A DNA stretch of 64,000 nt from Plazaster borealis (lineage: Eukaryota > Echinodermata > Asteroidea > Forcipulatida > Labidiasteridae). The position numbers and the translations under genes were made by a program. This document shows, one piece after another, positions 1-11,800 of this stretch (its first letter is position 1; each line of letters starts with the position of its first letter). The DNA lies in the NCBI GenBank assembly GCA_021014325.1, contig CM037472.1, positions 39,580,234-39,644,233 on the forward strand, read 5' to 3'. The notes under the pieces are model-generated. The model had not been told where the DNA came from. It made no database searches and saw nothing but the letters and a program-made list of their open reading frames with translations.

Positions 1-102
1 TAGCTGTGTGTTGTGTACTCTGTAGATCCACTCACCACATAATATCATATGGACTGTGTATTGTGGAGAGAAATAAATGTTTGCCGTGATTTATTCATAC
101 AG

Positions 103-287
103 CAATCAGAAAATACGGGCGAGACTACGAGGCTATCGCTGATGTTGTCGGAAACAAGAATGCAGCACAGTGTAGGAGTTTCATGGTGAATTTCCGCCGT
201 CGTTTCAACCTTGATCAGGTAATGGAGGAGTGGGAGGCAGATAACAAAGCTCAGCTCAAAGAAGTCAAGACCAAGGAGGAAGCAGAG
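103..287 (+). CDS. RCOR: RCOR exon with SANT2 domain
   Basis: The acceptor is catacag before 103 and the donor is GAG/gttagt after 287. The exon is 185 nt: two bases finish an Ala codon, then 61 codons follow. Arg, Trp and Phe residues of the SANT2 helices are visible. Confidence 0.93.
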
Positions 288-1179
288 GTTAGTTTGAGTT
301 TCACATCTTGAAGGATTTTTCTTCTTTTTATTGTGTCTTTGACTAGAAACTCTCCAGTATCCTATTCTTATTTTACTGAATATATTCTCAGAAGGTCTCT
401 ACATGTACCACTTCTTCACCTACTTTACTTTGATTTAAAACCTACTGTTAGAAGAGAAACTTCTAGGATTCATCTAAGATTCTTTTCTTAATCTTATTAT
501 ATTATTTCCTTTTATGACTCTTTTTCTCGTATTAACAGCAACAGACAGACAACCCAGCTACAGTCACTACATCAACCACCCAGACAGTGGGTGCCATGAA
601 TAATGCACCCCCACCACTACTCAGACCAGCTAGCCAGTCCCCAGCCATTAGACCACCACCTCTTCAGGCTCAAAGGTGGGTTCAGCATTTATGTTTAAAA
701 AACTCAAACATGCTCGTGATTCTCAAGATTTGTACATAAATCTCTCTTTCCTTCAAACTACAGACCTTTACCCACCGTGCTTGGTAAACCTTGTAGACCT
801 AATTTGCATAATGATCACCAGACTGTGTTGCAAAAGTGTGGATGCACTGGTGGAAAAAGGGCATTGCGATCTTCATCTTTTTACAAACTTGACTTTATTA
901 AATCTGTATGAACTACTTAGTCACGACAAAATGTCTTATCTGTGCAACTAGTCTTTATGTGTATGATGACAAATAAATAATAACAAATGATAATATATAT
1001 GTTTTGTTAATAGATTTGTTCCACCGCCAAGAATTTCTTTGCAACCACCACCTCTGATTCGACCCAGCAATGCCCAGCCAACAGGCCCTCTAGCACGAAG
1101 CCGACCCCCTATGATGGGCCCTCTGTCTGGACCCCCTCCTCAACTGGTTGGGAGTCAGGCCGAGCCCCCATCACAGTAA
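103..1179 (+). CDS. RCOR: REST corepressor (CoREST/RCOR), C-terminal part, three exons
   Basis: This is the 3' end of a CoREST-family gene; upstream exons lie left of the window. CoREST is the nuclear scaffold linking LSD1 and HDAC1/2, and its SANT2 domain contacts DNA and nucleosomes. Exons are 103-287, 539-675 and 1014-1179, joined in phases 0 and 2, giving 162 residues. The first exon encodes the second SANT domain: [19 protein letters not shown], then a [14 protein letters not shown] helix and an EEWEA end, as in vertebrate RCOR1-3. The other two exons encode a Pro/Gln/Ser-rich tail with no recognised domain, ending EPPSQ and TAA at 1177-1179. A proline-rich tail after SANT2 fits RCOR proteins. 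Orthology to one vertebrate paralogue cannot be decided; an invertebrate would usually have a single gene. Confidence 0.93.
539..675 (+). CDS. RCOR: RCOR exon, proline-rich linker
   Basis: The acceptor is attaacag before 539 and the donor is AAG/gtgggt after 675. It has 45 codons plus 2 nt and encodes Thr/Gln- then Pro-rich sequence without a domain. Confidence 0.85.
1014..1179 (+). CDS. RCOR: RCOR last coding exon
   Basis: The acceptor is gttaatag before 1014. One base completes an Arg codon, then 54 codons rich in Pro, Arg and Ser lead to TAA at 1177-1179. Confidence 0.87.
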
Positions 1180-1433
1180 GCCAGAACAACAAGATAGAGT
1201 AAGAAACCAAAGCAATCTGCCTCCAAAGGCAGCTCCTACAAAGCAACGGCTCTAGGTTTGACTTGGCTCATTTCATACAGTGCCATAATCTGGTTCTGCT
1301 CTTAGCTATTTAAGGTGCAATTTGGCGCTAGCTTTTGGTGTGTTGGATAACATTTTCTGATTTGAGGAATAGATAGTAGTTGATGATGTAAATGTCAAGT
1401 AATATTTGAAACTCTACATGGTGGGAATACAAT

Positions 1434-1567
1434 GTAGTAGGGTTTATGGTAACACCATGGAAATAAAATGAGTTAATTGTGGTTCTGAAAAAAAGCTTTT
1501 ACATCACCAGTTCTTTTCAGAACCACCACGACTCATATATCCGTGGTGTTACCACAAACCCTACTAC
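1434..1567. repeat. Foldback (MITE-like) element in RCOR 3' region
   Basis: The left end GTAGTAGGGTTTATGGTAAC pairs with a right end that reads almost the same on the other strand. A second pair of arms (GTGGTTCTGAAAA and its complement) lies inside, so nearly all 134 bp can fold into one imperfect hairpin. Confidence 0.7.
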
Positions 1568-2206
1568 TTGTTGATGCTTGATACTGTTAGAAATTGACAA
1601 TTATGTAGGGCTCTATTTCATGGCACTTCTTATTGCTGGTGAAAAATCTGCAATAGCATAAGCAGAATATTTGGGCCTGATACATATCAGCAAGGAGTGT
1701 AGTGTATGCTAGTGCTTGTGGGTTTATACTTCAAGCTGTGTAGGACTCCTTGCTAAAAGAGATCTAGCTCAGATAATCGTCACTTGCCCTTAAAAAGTAG
1801 AATAAAGATAAAGTTAACTTTGGGTCAGTTCTTAAAGCATTCTAACAATTCATTGGTTAGATACGAATGGTCAGCAAACTTACTTGTGACTTAAAAAGTG
1901 AATTTTGTGTGTGAAACTGTGATTCCAAATATCTATCCTATTACCAAAAGGAGTTCGACAAAATTACAGATGATTAGAAACAAATTTGTTATTTTTAGGA
2001 AGAAGTTTTACTTGCAAAACCAAATCGGCAGTTTGTTTGGAAAAATGATTTGAAGAACTGGATTTCTTGTGTGTGAAACCCTAATTCCTATCTTTCCTGG
2101 TTATTTGTTCCATTAGTGTTTTGAAAGGTCCTGTTCCTAGTTTCATAATTGTAATTTGCCAACACAACAACCCATTAACAGCGCCACCAGGTGTTCAACA
2201 CATAGA

Positions 2207-2370
2207 CCTGGGCCTAAACACGAAGAGTAGCTAAGCACAACAAAATCTTGCATACCAGAGGTTACCAGCCAAAATACCATGTCACATGTACTATCCTGCT
2301 TAATTTTGCTTAGCAGAAAATTGTTAAGCAATATCTTCTGCTTAAGCAGCTCTTTGAAATTGGGCCCTGG
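2207..2370. repeat. Degenerate copy of the GGGCCCAATTTCAT hairpin family
   Basis: The right end TTTGAAATTGGGCCCTGG and internal TAAGCACAACA and GCTTAGCAG motifs match the intact element at 47634-47870. The left arm is degraded. Confidence 0.55.
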
Positions 2371-2988
2371 ATTAACAACCAGTTCAAAGGTCATCTTTGC
2401 CATTTGGAAGTTCCACTGTTTAGATTGCCAGCTTCACAACGACGAAAGAAACTATACAACAAACCACTCACAAAAATAACCGCCCAAAACAAAACTAAGC
2501 AAAACATTTTGTAGAGCAAGTTTTTTTATGCTTTACAGTTTTATGAAGTTTGGCCCTGATGATACCATTCATGCAAGAACTTTTTCCCAAGGAAATATTT
2601 TCTTGTGTAGAATCGTCATTTTATTTAATAGCTTTAAAATTTGGAAGGGAGAGGGTTGGAGGTTTGACTGTATAAACTAGAGTCATATGTTGTACTTTGA
2701 GACGAACGTTCAGGCCACTGTCATTTTTATGCAGAGAGTTTTCAGTCTGTTTGATTTTATGTAGAAATAATCTGTTAGCTGTAGAGTTTACCCATGTTGC
2801 ATCTGTTGTTAAGAAACTTAAGGTTTTTCTTTGGAGACTAGTTTTTATGCAAATAAGGTCATGACATTGTTAATCACCCTGAGAATTTGTGAGTAATGTT
2901 GGTCTCTATTTAGCTAGAAAAATGCACTGTTTCTTTGAGGTAAGCTTTTACTAAGCAATTTGGAGTGGGGCTTTTTCTCTTTAAAATG

Positions 2989-3165
2989 TAGTCTTGGTTC
3001 CAGGACGCTCCAGTTGCATAGTCACGAATAGTCTCGAAAAAACATCATAGCCACTGGAGGGTGCTATCATCGACCCATGAACTGCTACTGAAATGAAGGC
3101 GCCCTCTAGAGGTTTTATGTGACTGTTCATGAATATACAATTGGAGCGTCTTGGAATCAAGACTA
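2989..3165. repeat. Short inverted-repeat element, about 177 bp
   Basis: The terminal repeat TAGTCTTGGTTCCAGGACGC is matched in inverse by the right end with a few mismatches, and similarity continues inward. It is a MITE-like hairpin; TA at both edges may be the target duplication. Confidence 0.65.
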
Positions 3166-5313
3166 TTTAAGTTGTAGAAAATTATCTGATGAGTTAATCA
3201 AGAGGTATTATCTTTCAAAGTGTAATACATGTACGAAAATGATCTATGTAGGTCAAGTGTAAAATCCATCAATTGGACAACGACATTTGAAAATCCAAAA
3301 TGGTTGCCATTTTTCAAGACGGCGGCCATTTTCACCAACCAAAAGTCTATCTATTTATGAGGTCACTTGAACTCAAAGACGTTTTCTTTGTGGTCTACGT
3401 CAACTAACACTTCATCTTCTGTGCTTGGGTTCATCCTGATACCTGGGAAAACTTGTTTCTAAATACAAAGTACATGATAGGTAATTATTGGGGAATACTT
3501 TGACACATTCAGTAACTTGGGTTCCTACACATATTGATTTTACCTGTGAAGGAAACAAAATCACAAATTTTAATGGGTGTCAATGTCCGAAGGTCTATAC
3601 CTGTATTATAATTTGCAATCAATGATTCTTAAATGATTGAATCAATGTTGTTTTACTATATCCTGTTTCAGAGGGAAATCCCTTGCAATTTTGCTTTTAT
3701 TTTTGTGTACTTGCTATTTTTTTTGCACTTTTAGTTCAGTTAGATACCTGTTATGGTTTAGATAATTTGGATGAAACAATGATAATTTATAAATGAATGA
3801 CTATCATTGTTAATACAGAATACATTTCAATACCTCTGCCAAACTGCCATGTTTGTTGCTAATTCTAATGCCAAGCTGCTTGAAATATAAGCTATTAGTG
3901 GAGGAGCCAGTAAAAGCTTCCTCAGCCAAATGGTGCAATTCACTTAAGGCCAGAGTATTGAAGATGGATTCATGTGACTGTGTACATATCTCTTGGTTTT
4001 TTGTTTCTTTTGATTTTTCTAAGGCATTTTGTTTGTAAATAGTATTTATAAATACAGTACAGTTAAAGGGTTTTCTTGGAACTATGATACCAGTTTTTGA
4101 AGGTGTTATTTGGGGTTTTTATGGGATGTGTAATTGTTATCTTTTTGTTAATTAAGGTTTTCTAAATCTTGTTTATCCCTGCTAAGTCACATTCTGTAGA
4201 TTATTTGTTTTATATATTCAGGACAAGCCTGTCTGCAATGGGCTGCTTAAGTCTGCTAATGGCTGTCATCAAAGTCGCACTAAAGAAAAATCACTTTTCA
4301 AATCTGGTAACTTAAGCAGTAAGTCCACTGTTAAACTAAAGACAGTGCAAGTATTTGAAGACATTAAGAAACCGGTTGGTTTCTACTAACATTGCTGTAA
4401 CATGTGAAGGAAACAAAACGGTGCATTTTAACAAGATTGTAATGCGCATGAGACTTCCGCAGTGTGTAGCAGAGGCAGACACAGACTTGTACCACCAGTT
4501 CTTACCATACGTAGTGATATGTTTGTCCTATGGATTTATGAGTTTTCCATTATAAATCAGAATAGACTGATGATTGTTTTAAATGTCATGTGGTTTGCCA
4601 TGCATCATTTGTATAGACCTTTTGCACATGACATTTTGGAGTCCGACAAGAAGGCTTCCCATTGACCCATGATGTGCGTTGCACATACTTAGCCATTTCT
4701 TTCTATCATTTCATCCTCGTTTTACCTCTAAGATGGTGGCTTAATGATTTTAATGCATGAGGTCGATTTGCAATGTGCACCAACTGCCTACCCGTACAAC
4801 TGATGTAAGGTTTTTTTTTTGACACGTACTTTGTGCATAATTTTGCATGAACTACCGGATAAATATGTTGTGCCATTTCCTGTTCATATCACACCTGTGA
4901 TTTTGTCAGAATATTTTTTTAAATCTCCCGTTGTCTCTAGGTTTTCTTGATAGGGGTTAAGTTGGGGTCACAGGGAAGATAGACATAATCATTGTGTCGA
5001 CCTTAACTCTGGATTTCTATTATTTTGAGGAGATGTTGAGAGTCTGTAAATCTCTAAAATGTAACATTCTGTACATTCAGGGGCTTCATCTCTAGACTAT
5101 GAGGAGGTTTTTTCATATTTGTACAGTAAACGTAAAAAACGATTGTTAAGTCAGTTTGTTAAATGAGGCCCACAGGGTTAACCAATAAAGTTGTTGAATA
5201 AATCTTAGTGAAACTTGTGAAGAACAATTCAATGGTGATTCACATTACATTGATCACTGGTGTGCTGAATGATTGTAGTGGCATGATGTGTTGAAATGAT
5301 ATCAACAAATAAA

Positions 5314-8300
5314 GTCAAGAAAATCATTCAAAAAACCAGCATTCTGAATCTCGCGGTCAATGTAACTTGAGTCACTCCAGAATTGCTCTTCACTTTAGCG
5401 TTTGTGATGTGGGATATTACATATATCAATTTTATCGCCTGATATAATGTACATTAAAAAGTAACCACAGTTCAGAAAAGTAAAATAATGTATGTATTTA
5501 AAGTGAAAAATACAAAGAGTGGTTATTTTTTCTTTCGTAGAAACAGAAATCCCATTGCAAGATTTGCCTTTACAAATTTTGTACTTTTGTAAATTAATAT
5601 TTGTAAGAAATAGTAGACCCTTTATGATTATTTATTGATAAAAAAGGAAATTGTTAAATCTATGAATGTTAAGATTGTATTGGACTTATATTATACAGTT
5701 GTCATTGTCTGGTACCCTGCATACCCAATAGCATTGGTAGTATTAATTTAATTTTGAAGAATGGGACTGACTATCTTTCATCTTATAGTCATAGGGGGTA
5801 TCCCAATTGGCGGCTACAGCTACGGCTATGACTGTTGCTAAGTGTGTTGCTAAGGTCGTACTCTACTTCAATGCATGATGATGCGGAAATCTACCCGTAG
5901 CCATAGCCATAGCTGTAGCCGTATCCATAGCTGTAGCTGCCATTTTGAACACAGCCTCAATTTGGTTTGACTGAATTAAATGGAAGGGAAACCAAATTGG
6001 CTGCCATTATAAGGTTTATCTATGAATCAATAAACAAAGTCATGATTATTGTATCAGTAATTGTCTTATGCAATAATCTTAAGGTACCTCAAAGTTCAAA
6101 ATTACACAAAGACGAGGGCGATGCTCAATTTTTCTCTATCTTGTTGGTAAGTTACATTCTCGCAAACACACACATCTGCTTATAAGTTTTAGCTGCTTTC
6201 AAAATCGTTCATTTCATTGTTTTGTCAAAGGCAGTTCCACTAATAACTGTTTTAATACATAAATCTTCAAAGAGAAACCTGCTCAATGCATTTGCTATGG
6301 GCTTCTGGTAATCGTTGGAGACAGTTTGTGTGAAATGAGTTTGGCTCACATTGGAGTTACGTCACAAATATCCAGTTGAGCATCCTGATTTGTTTCTTAA
6401 AGAAGTTCTTGAGTACTAGTCCGGGAAAGAAGTTGGATATTTCGAGGATTGGATTTGCACATTTTGTTTTAGTTGTGATTTCAGGCAGTCTTTTTCAAGT
6501 TCACACTGCCTGTTGATATTAAATATTGATGTAAATGATCATCAGCGGGTTTGAGAGTGAGAGAGAGATTAGTAGTGTCATTATAAGATTTCTTGCAGTA
6601 TATTTAAAGTCTGACCTCTTCCTCACTTACCATGAATCTCCTTTTTCTTTCAAAGATGTTGTTCTTTGATAAGGGATGGATTCAGAGAGTCATTTTCTTG
6701 GGGGCCACTGATCCATGTACAAAGGTGTTTTATCTCTAACCTTTCACCCCTCTATTGCACCCCTTATGACATCTCTGTAATTAACCCTAAAAAGCAAGTC
6801 TTCCAAGCTGCCCAAACTAAAGCCATCAATACTTGGTCCAATTTCATAAAGCTTGAAAAGTGTAGACAAATCCTGCCACTCAAAATCAACTTGACGCTGT
6901 GAGCTTATTGAACATTGTGACATTGAGCGTGCTTTCAGTTTTATGGCTCTATGCTCTAAACTTGTTTGTAGAAACTGCATAGCAACTAGGAAATAATGGG
7001 TTTTGTAATTTGTAGCAAGAGGTAGTTTCCCTAGAGTTACATTTGTTGTGCAACATTTTCTTCTTATGGCTATCTAAAGAGTTTTACAGTCATATAAAGA
7101 GTTCAACTGATTTGGGTGTTGGGAGGGGATAAGAGTAGACTGTGCGACTTTACAAGGTGTTAACAAATGTTGGTATTTTGGCGGTAGAACTAGCAGAGGA
7201 AAAATACAAGCTGTGGAAACTTTGTGAAAAATCTAGTATGCAATCATGTTCATTATGCCTTGGGATGTATGTAGAGGGGGGGGGGGCTGGTGTTGATGTG
7301 AACATTATATTAATAGTAATACACATTGATAATGACAATTTATTTTGAAAAGTACTACTGGTACTCAGTACATTATGTACAATGTTGACAACTTTTGACC
7401 ACCCCTCAGCAAACTAACTCAGTATGGAGAATCAGGACATTTATATTTATTTTTTGTTCACACGGACTAATGATAAAGCATAATAAATGTTTTGTGTTCA
7501 GCAACATAAACCCTAGAGCGTGTTATAAAGTCCTCTTTACCTAAGAGGTTTGTGTTTAGAACTTCTGTGAAATGTGCCCTTATGCTGCGATACTCACTTT
7601 CTTTTTGAACAAAGTCAGGGATAGAAGCATATCTTGTACCTAGTCAGTGTATATAATGGTTAATGTAAGATATTTAAGATACTATGTGTGCTTTGTCCAC
7701 TGCTCCTTTTACCAATTTGTTTTTTCTTTTTATCAACCATAAAATAAAATGTTTTCACCACGGATGGTTTTAAAATAAGTATGTCTCTTCATTTCAGTTA
7801 TTCAAGAAATATATGAATAATACAGCTTTGTTTTATCTTGCAAGAAAGTAGTATACGTCCTGGGCAGATAATGGTAAAAACAAAGTCCAGATGCTTTATG
7901 ATTTTACACCAAAGTACTAAAAATCTGCCTTTTTTAAACATTAAATAGTTTGTAACAGCTCAAAATCAGTGTCCACATTTTGTGCGATTCAATATATGCA
8001 TGAACAAACGAACCTGTGAAAGTTTGAGCTCAAGTGGTCATCGAGAAAATAGTGAAAAGAGACCTTATGTGTTTTCTGTTTTTTCAAAATATCGCGCATG
8101 ATAAAAACTATTGTTTTACTCATTTCTCAGAAACGATAGCATTTTAGGCAGAAATATTTTAAGGAACCCTTTCAACCATTACTTACTTTTAATCATGTAA
8201 GTTGTGTGTGAATCTGTGAACATTTGTGTTTTTCGATCTTACCAATAGTGTACAGGCCTTTAAATTTGTATGTCTGTGTCCATATAATAAATAAATAAAT

Positions 8301-8520
8301 CAATTAACTTCACCACTTTCTTTGGCAAAATGAACCACGAGGTGAAGTTGAAGATATTGAATAGAAAGGATGTCTTGTTAGAAATATGAAAGTTCAACCA
8401 TAAAACTATAATGGAAATGTTAATTTCTTTTTTTGTGTAAGTATTTTCATCATTAGCTTATCATGGCGGAACAAATTATTTTTGAAAGTAATTTTTCGTA
8501 TGACCTCAAGACAGCCATTG
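5314..8520. other. Intergenic region between RCOR and ATP6V1D
   Basis: No exon could be supported on either strand. It holds an inverted-repeat element at 5794-5952 and, at about 7900-8270, a divergent member of the repeat family seen at 52017-52404. Confidence 0.5.
5794..5952. repeat. Hairpin element, GGCGGCTACAGCTACGGCTA family
   Basis: The left arm reads TTGGCGGCTACAGCTACGGC and the right arm its complement, with extra tandem TAGCCATAGC-like motifs. A second copy lies at 34213-34330, so the family is dispersed. Confidence 0.6.
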
Positions 8521-8835
8521 CGCAGACGTTGAGGGCGTATATAATAATTGACCTTTAAAGTTCACTTGTGCCACAGTGCACAACCTCGTTCTCAGATTTG
8601 TACGATTTCGCCGCGACTTTTCCTAGCGTATAACTTGCTCTGTCAGGAGAGCGAACGATACGACACGCTGTTCATGGGAATGAGGTTTGAGTGACATGAC
8701 ATCACTTCCAATAATCCATCACAAGATCTTTGGTGTGTGGTTGGACTGTGTGACTGTGAGGGTCATCGTCGTCCCAAATTTACACGATATCGTAATATCC
8801 GCACAGAAACAAAAGTGGTTCTCATCTGATTCAAA
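8521..8835 (+). promoter_or_regulatory. Putative promoter and 5' UTR of ATP6V1D
   Basis: This stretch lies directly upstream of the ATP6V1D start and is richer in CpG than its surroundings. A TATATAAT motif is at 8539-8546. No transcription start can be fixed from sequence alone, and an upstream non-coding exon is possible. Confidence 0.3.
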
Positions 8836-8876
8836 ATGTCGGGGAAAGAAAGAATCGTAGTTTTCCCTTCGCGTAT
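8836..8876 (+). CDS. ATP6V1D: ATP6V1D coding exon 1
   Basis: It encodes [13 protein letters not shown] and two bases of the next Met codon. The donor is gtaagt. Confidence 0.96.
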
Positions 8877-11800
8877 GTAAGTATTCTACTTGTATTTAAT
8901 TTGTATTTCCATCGGAGAACGAGTAGGCCTATGCAGAACAAGAAAGCAGACGATGTTTAATGTTATTTCATTATCACTCAGTAATATTCAATCAAGCAAC
9001 CAGGCTCCCGGCCCCCTCTGTGAAGGCCTGATACTTACAAAGGAAAAACCACAGACAGAGCATAGAGAAGCTGTCCTTTCTCTATGCACAGAGGCAATGG
9101 AGGCAATTGCCTCCATCCATGCCCCTGCCTAGACCCAGTAACTGGGGCGCTGTACTCGTTTTTTCGAATTTTGACATTATCGGTCGTACTAGCGCCCCAG
9201 CGAAAGCTACCAAAAATATGGGGAAGTGCAATATTTTCATAAAAAATCAGAGATGTCACACCAAAAATGCCCCAAAATGACGGAAATACCCAACGAATTA
9301 CCTTCAAAACTGCCAACTGGCCTCTCCATATGTTTAAGATTAAGATGTAACACCAGGCATGAAATTGTACTCACGGAAATTTGTCCGGCTAAAAAATGAT
9401 GATTTTTGAGACATTCCCGTTTTCCGTTGATCAAGTCCAGCCATCTTTTATCTGACTTCTCGCAACGAGAAGTCAGATGCATTGCGAGAAGTCAGATAAA
9501 TTGTGGGTCCGGCTGTTTATGAAAACCTGGTTTCGGGAGTTGGCGGGGGGGGGGGGGCTGGGGGCGGGGGGCACATTGTGCATTTCTTTCTTATTTATTT
9601 ATTTTCTTCGTTGTTTATTTGTTAAGGTAATTGACTAATTAATTATTATTAATTATTTTATTATTAGTAGTAGTCTTATTAGTATTATTATTTTTTTTCT
9701 TAGTTGTTTATTTGTTAAGGTATTTTATTATTAGTAGTATTATTTTTATTATTATTGTTATTATTATTATTTTTATTATTATCATTATATTATTATTATT
9801 TTTTCATCTTATCACAGCATGCAAAAGAATGAAAAGAAAAAAAAAGGAAGGATAGTACGTGTTAAATCTATTACACATCATCGCGCTCGCAAAGGCTACC
9901 ACACGGCCACAAAACGCCCGACTCGAGGAGTTACCGGCACAAATGAAAATATGATCTTTCTTTTGCATGCTGTGATAAGATGAAAAAATAATAATAATAT
10001 AATGATAATAATAAAAATAATAATAATAACAATAATAATAAAAATAATACTACTAATAATAAAATACCTTAACAAATAAACAACTAAGAAAAAATAATAA
10101 TAATACTAATAAGACTACTACTAATAATAAAATAATTAATTAGTCAATTACCTTAACAAATAAAAAACGAAGAAAATAAATAAATAAGAAAGAAATGCAC
10201 AATGTGCCCCCCCCCCCACACCGACCGACCATAGCCAGCCCGAAGCCAGCCCGCAGCCAGCCCTGCACATTATGCATTGCGACAACGTGTGTCCGCCCGG
10301 CGCCAGACCTCACTCCCCGAAACCAGGTTTTCATAAACAGCCGGACCCACAATTTATCTGACTTCTCGCAATGCATCTGACTTCTCGTTGCGAGAAGTCA
10401 GATAAAAGATGGCTGGACATGATCAACGGGAATGTCTCAAAAATCATCATTTTTTAGCCGGACAAATTTCCGTGAGTACAATTTCATGCCTGGTGTTACA
10501 TCTTAAACATATGGAGAGGCCAGTTGGCAGGTTTGAAGGTAATTCGTTGGGTATTTCTGTCATTTTGGGGCATTTTTGGTGTGACATCTCTGATTTTTTA
10601 TGAAAATATTGCACTTCCCCATATTTTTGGTAGCTTTCGCTGGGGCGCCAGTACGACCGATAATGTCAAAATTCGAAAAAACGAGTACAGCGCCCCAGTT
10701 ACTGGGTCTAGCCCCTGCCCTACTTCTAGAAACTATAAGGCTCCCCCGTGAGCCTTATATCCTCGTATCCCCATTATTCGCGCACAAAAGAATTGAAATT
10801 GAATTTTGACTTGATTAACAGAATCAAGAACAACTTTTAGCTTTAATTTTAATTGTCTGATGTCAAAGCCCACCTGAGAGGAGAATTTGAAGCCTGCAGA
10901 ACATCGTCAAAGCACAACGAAACTTGTCGTCTAGTCTGCAATCTACCCTGATTTGTCAAGTTTCGTTTTCCGTCACATGAATTCGCGCACTTGGGCTGGA
11001 ACGCCACTACGGAGTCCCTATTGTCCCGCCTTTCTTCTAAATGCTTTAGTCCGTGCGGCAGGGAAGCTGCCGGTTGAAATCGGCAGTGATAATTATTTAC
11101 GGGAAGGGGTGGTGGGGTTGGCGAGGTGGGAAATGGACTGTGCGCTGTTATCACAAAGTTGGTAAGCCCCGCGTCCAGTTAAATGCAAACAATTGGTAAT
11201 TTCTGAAAAAAGGATTATAAGGCGCACGTCCACTTCAACCTTCCGTAGTTTTTTGTACGCCCTCTGTTGTTAAATGAAAATCACGTGGTCTTGTAATTTA
11301 TGTATTGAAGTATGGCAGACGATACGCACACAACTTTCAGTGTTTTTTGTGGTTTTTTTAATCGACCATCTTATCTACCTATGTTTTGTATTTAGTCTAA
11401 AAAGGTAAGATTGTATACTACATTTGTAGTTTATCTAAAATCTTACCAGAAAGGCTTTGATTTTCCACATCTTCGCAGGAAATTGTTTATCAGGCTTTAT
11501 ACTTTCATGAAATAAAAAAAATTGAGTCACTGCGTATTGTAAACAAAATAATATGCGTCGGAAAGGTACCTGCGCGAATATTTGTGATGCGCGAAATTGG
11601 GGTACGGGAGGATACAATAGAGCGCAGTGTACGTGGAGCCTTCTGCCTGGCGCACACCGCGCTGTCTTTAGGCTCTGCGCACACCGCGCAGTCTTAATTT
11701 TTGCGCAATGCGTGAATGCCGCGTGAGTGCCGCGATGAAGAGCAAAACAACCGTGAGTACCGAGTAGAAAATTGCCTTTTTTGAAGAAACTTTGAATGTA

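Larger units (their letters stand above)
1180..5313 (+). other. Probable RCOR 3' UTR, no coding exons seen
   Basis: AT-rich sequence with stops in all frames follows the RCOR stop codon. AATAAA hexamers occur at 5184-5189 and 5308-5313, which would suit a roughly 4-kb 3' UTR; the true end is not visible. Three inverted-repeat elements lie inside: 1434-1567, 2207-2370 and 2989-3165. Confidence 0.4.

Noticed and set aside
9035..10809. Mirrored frames on both strands with the same peptide text
   Set aside because: They are the two arms of the foldback element read in opposite directions; no transposase similarity.
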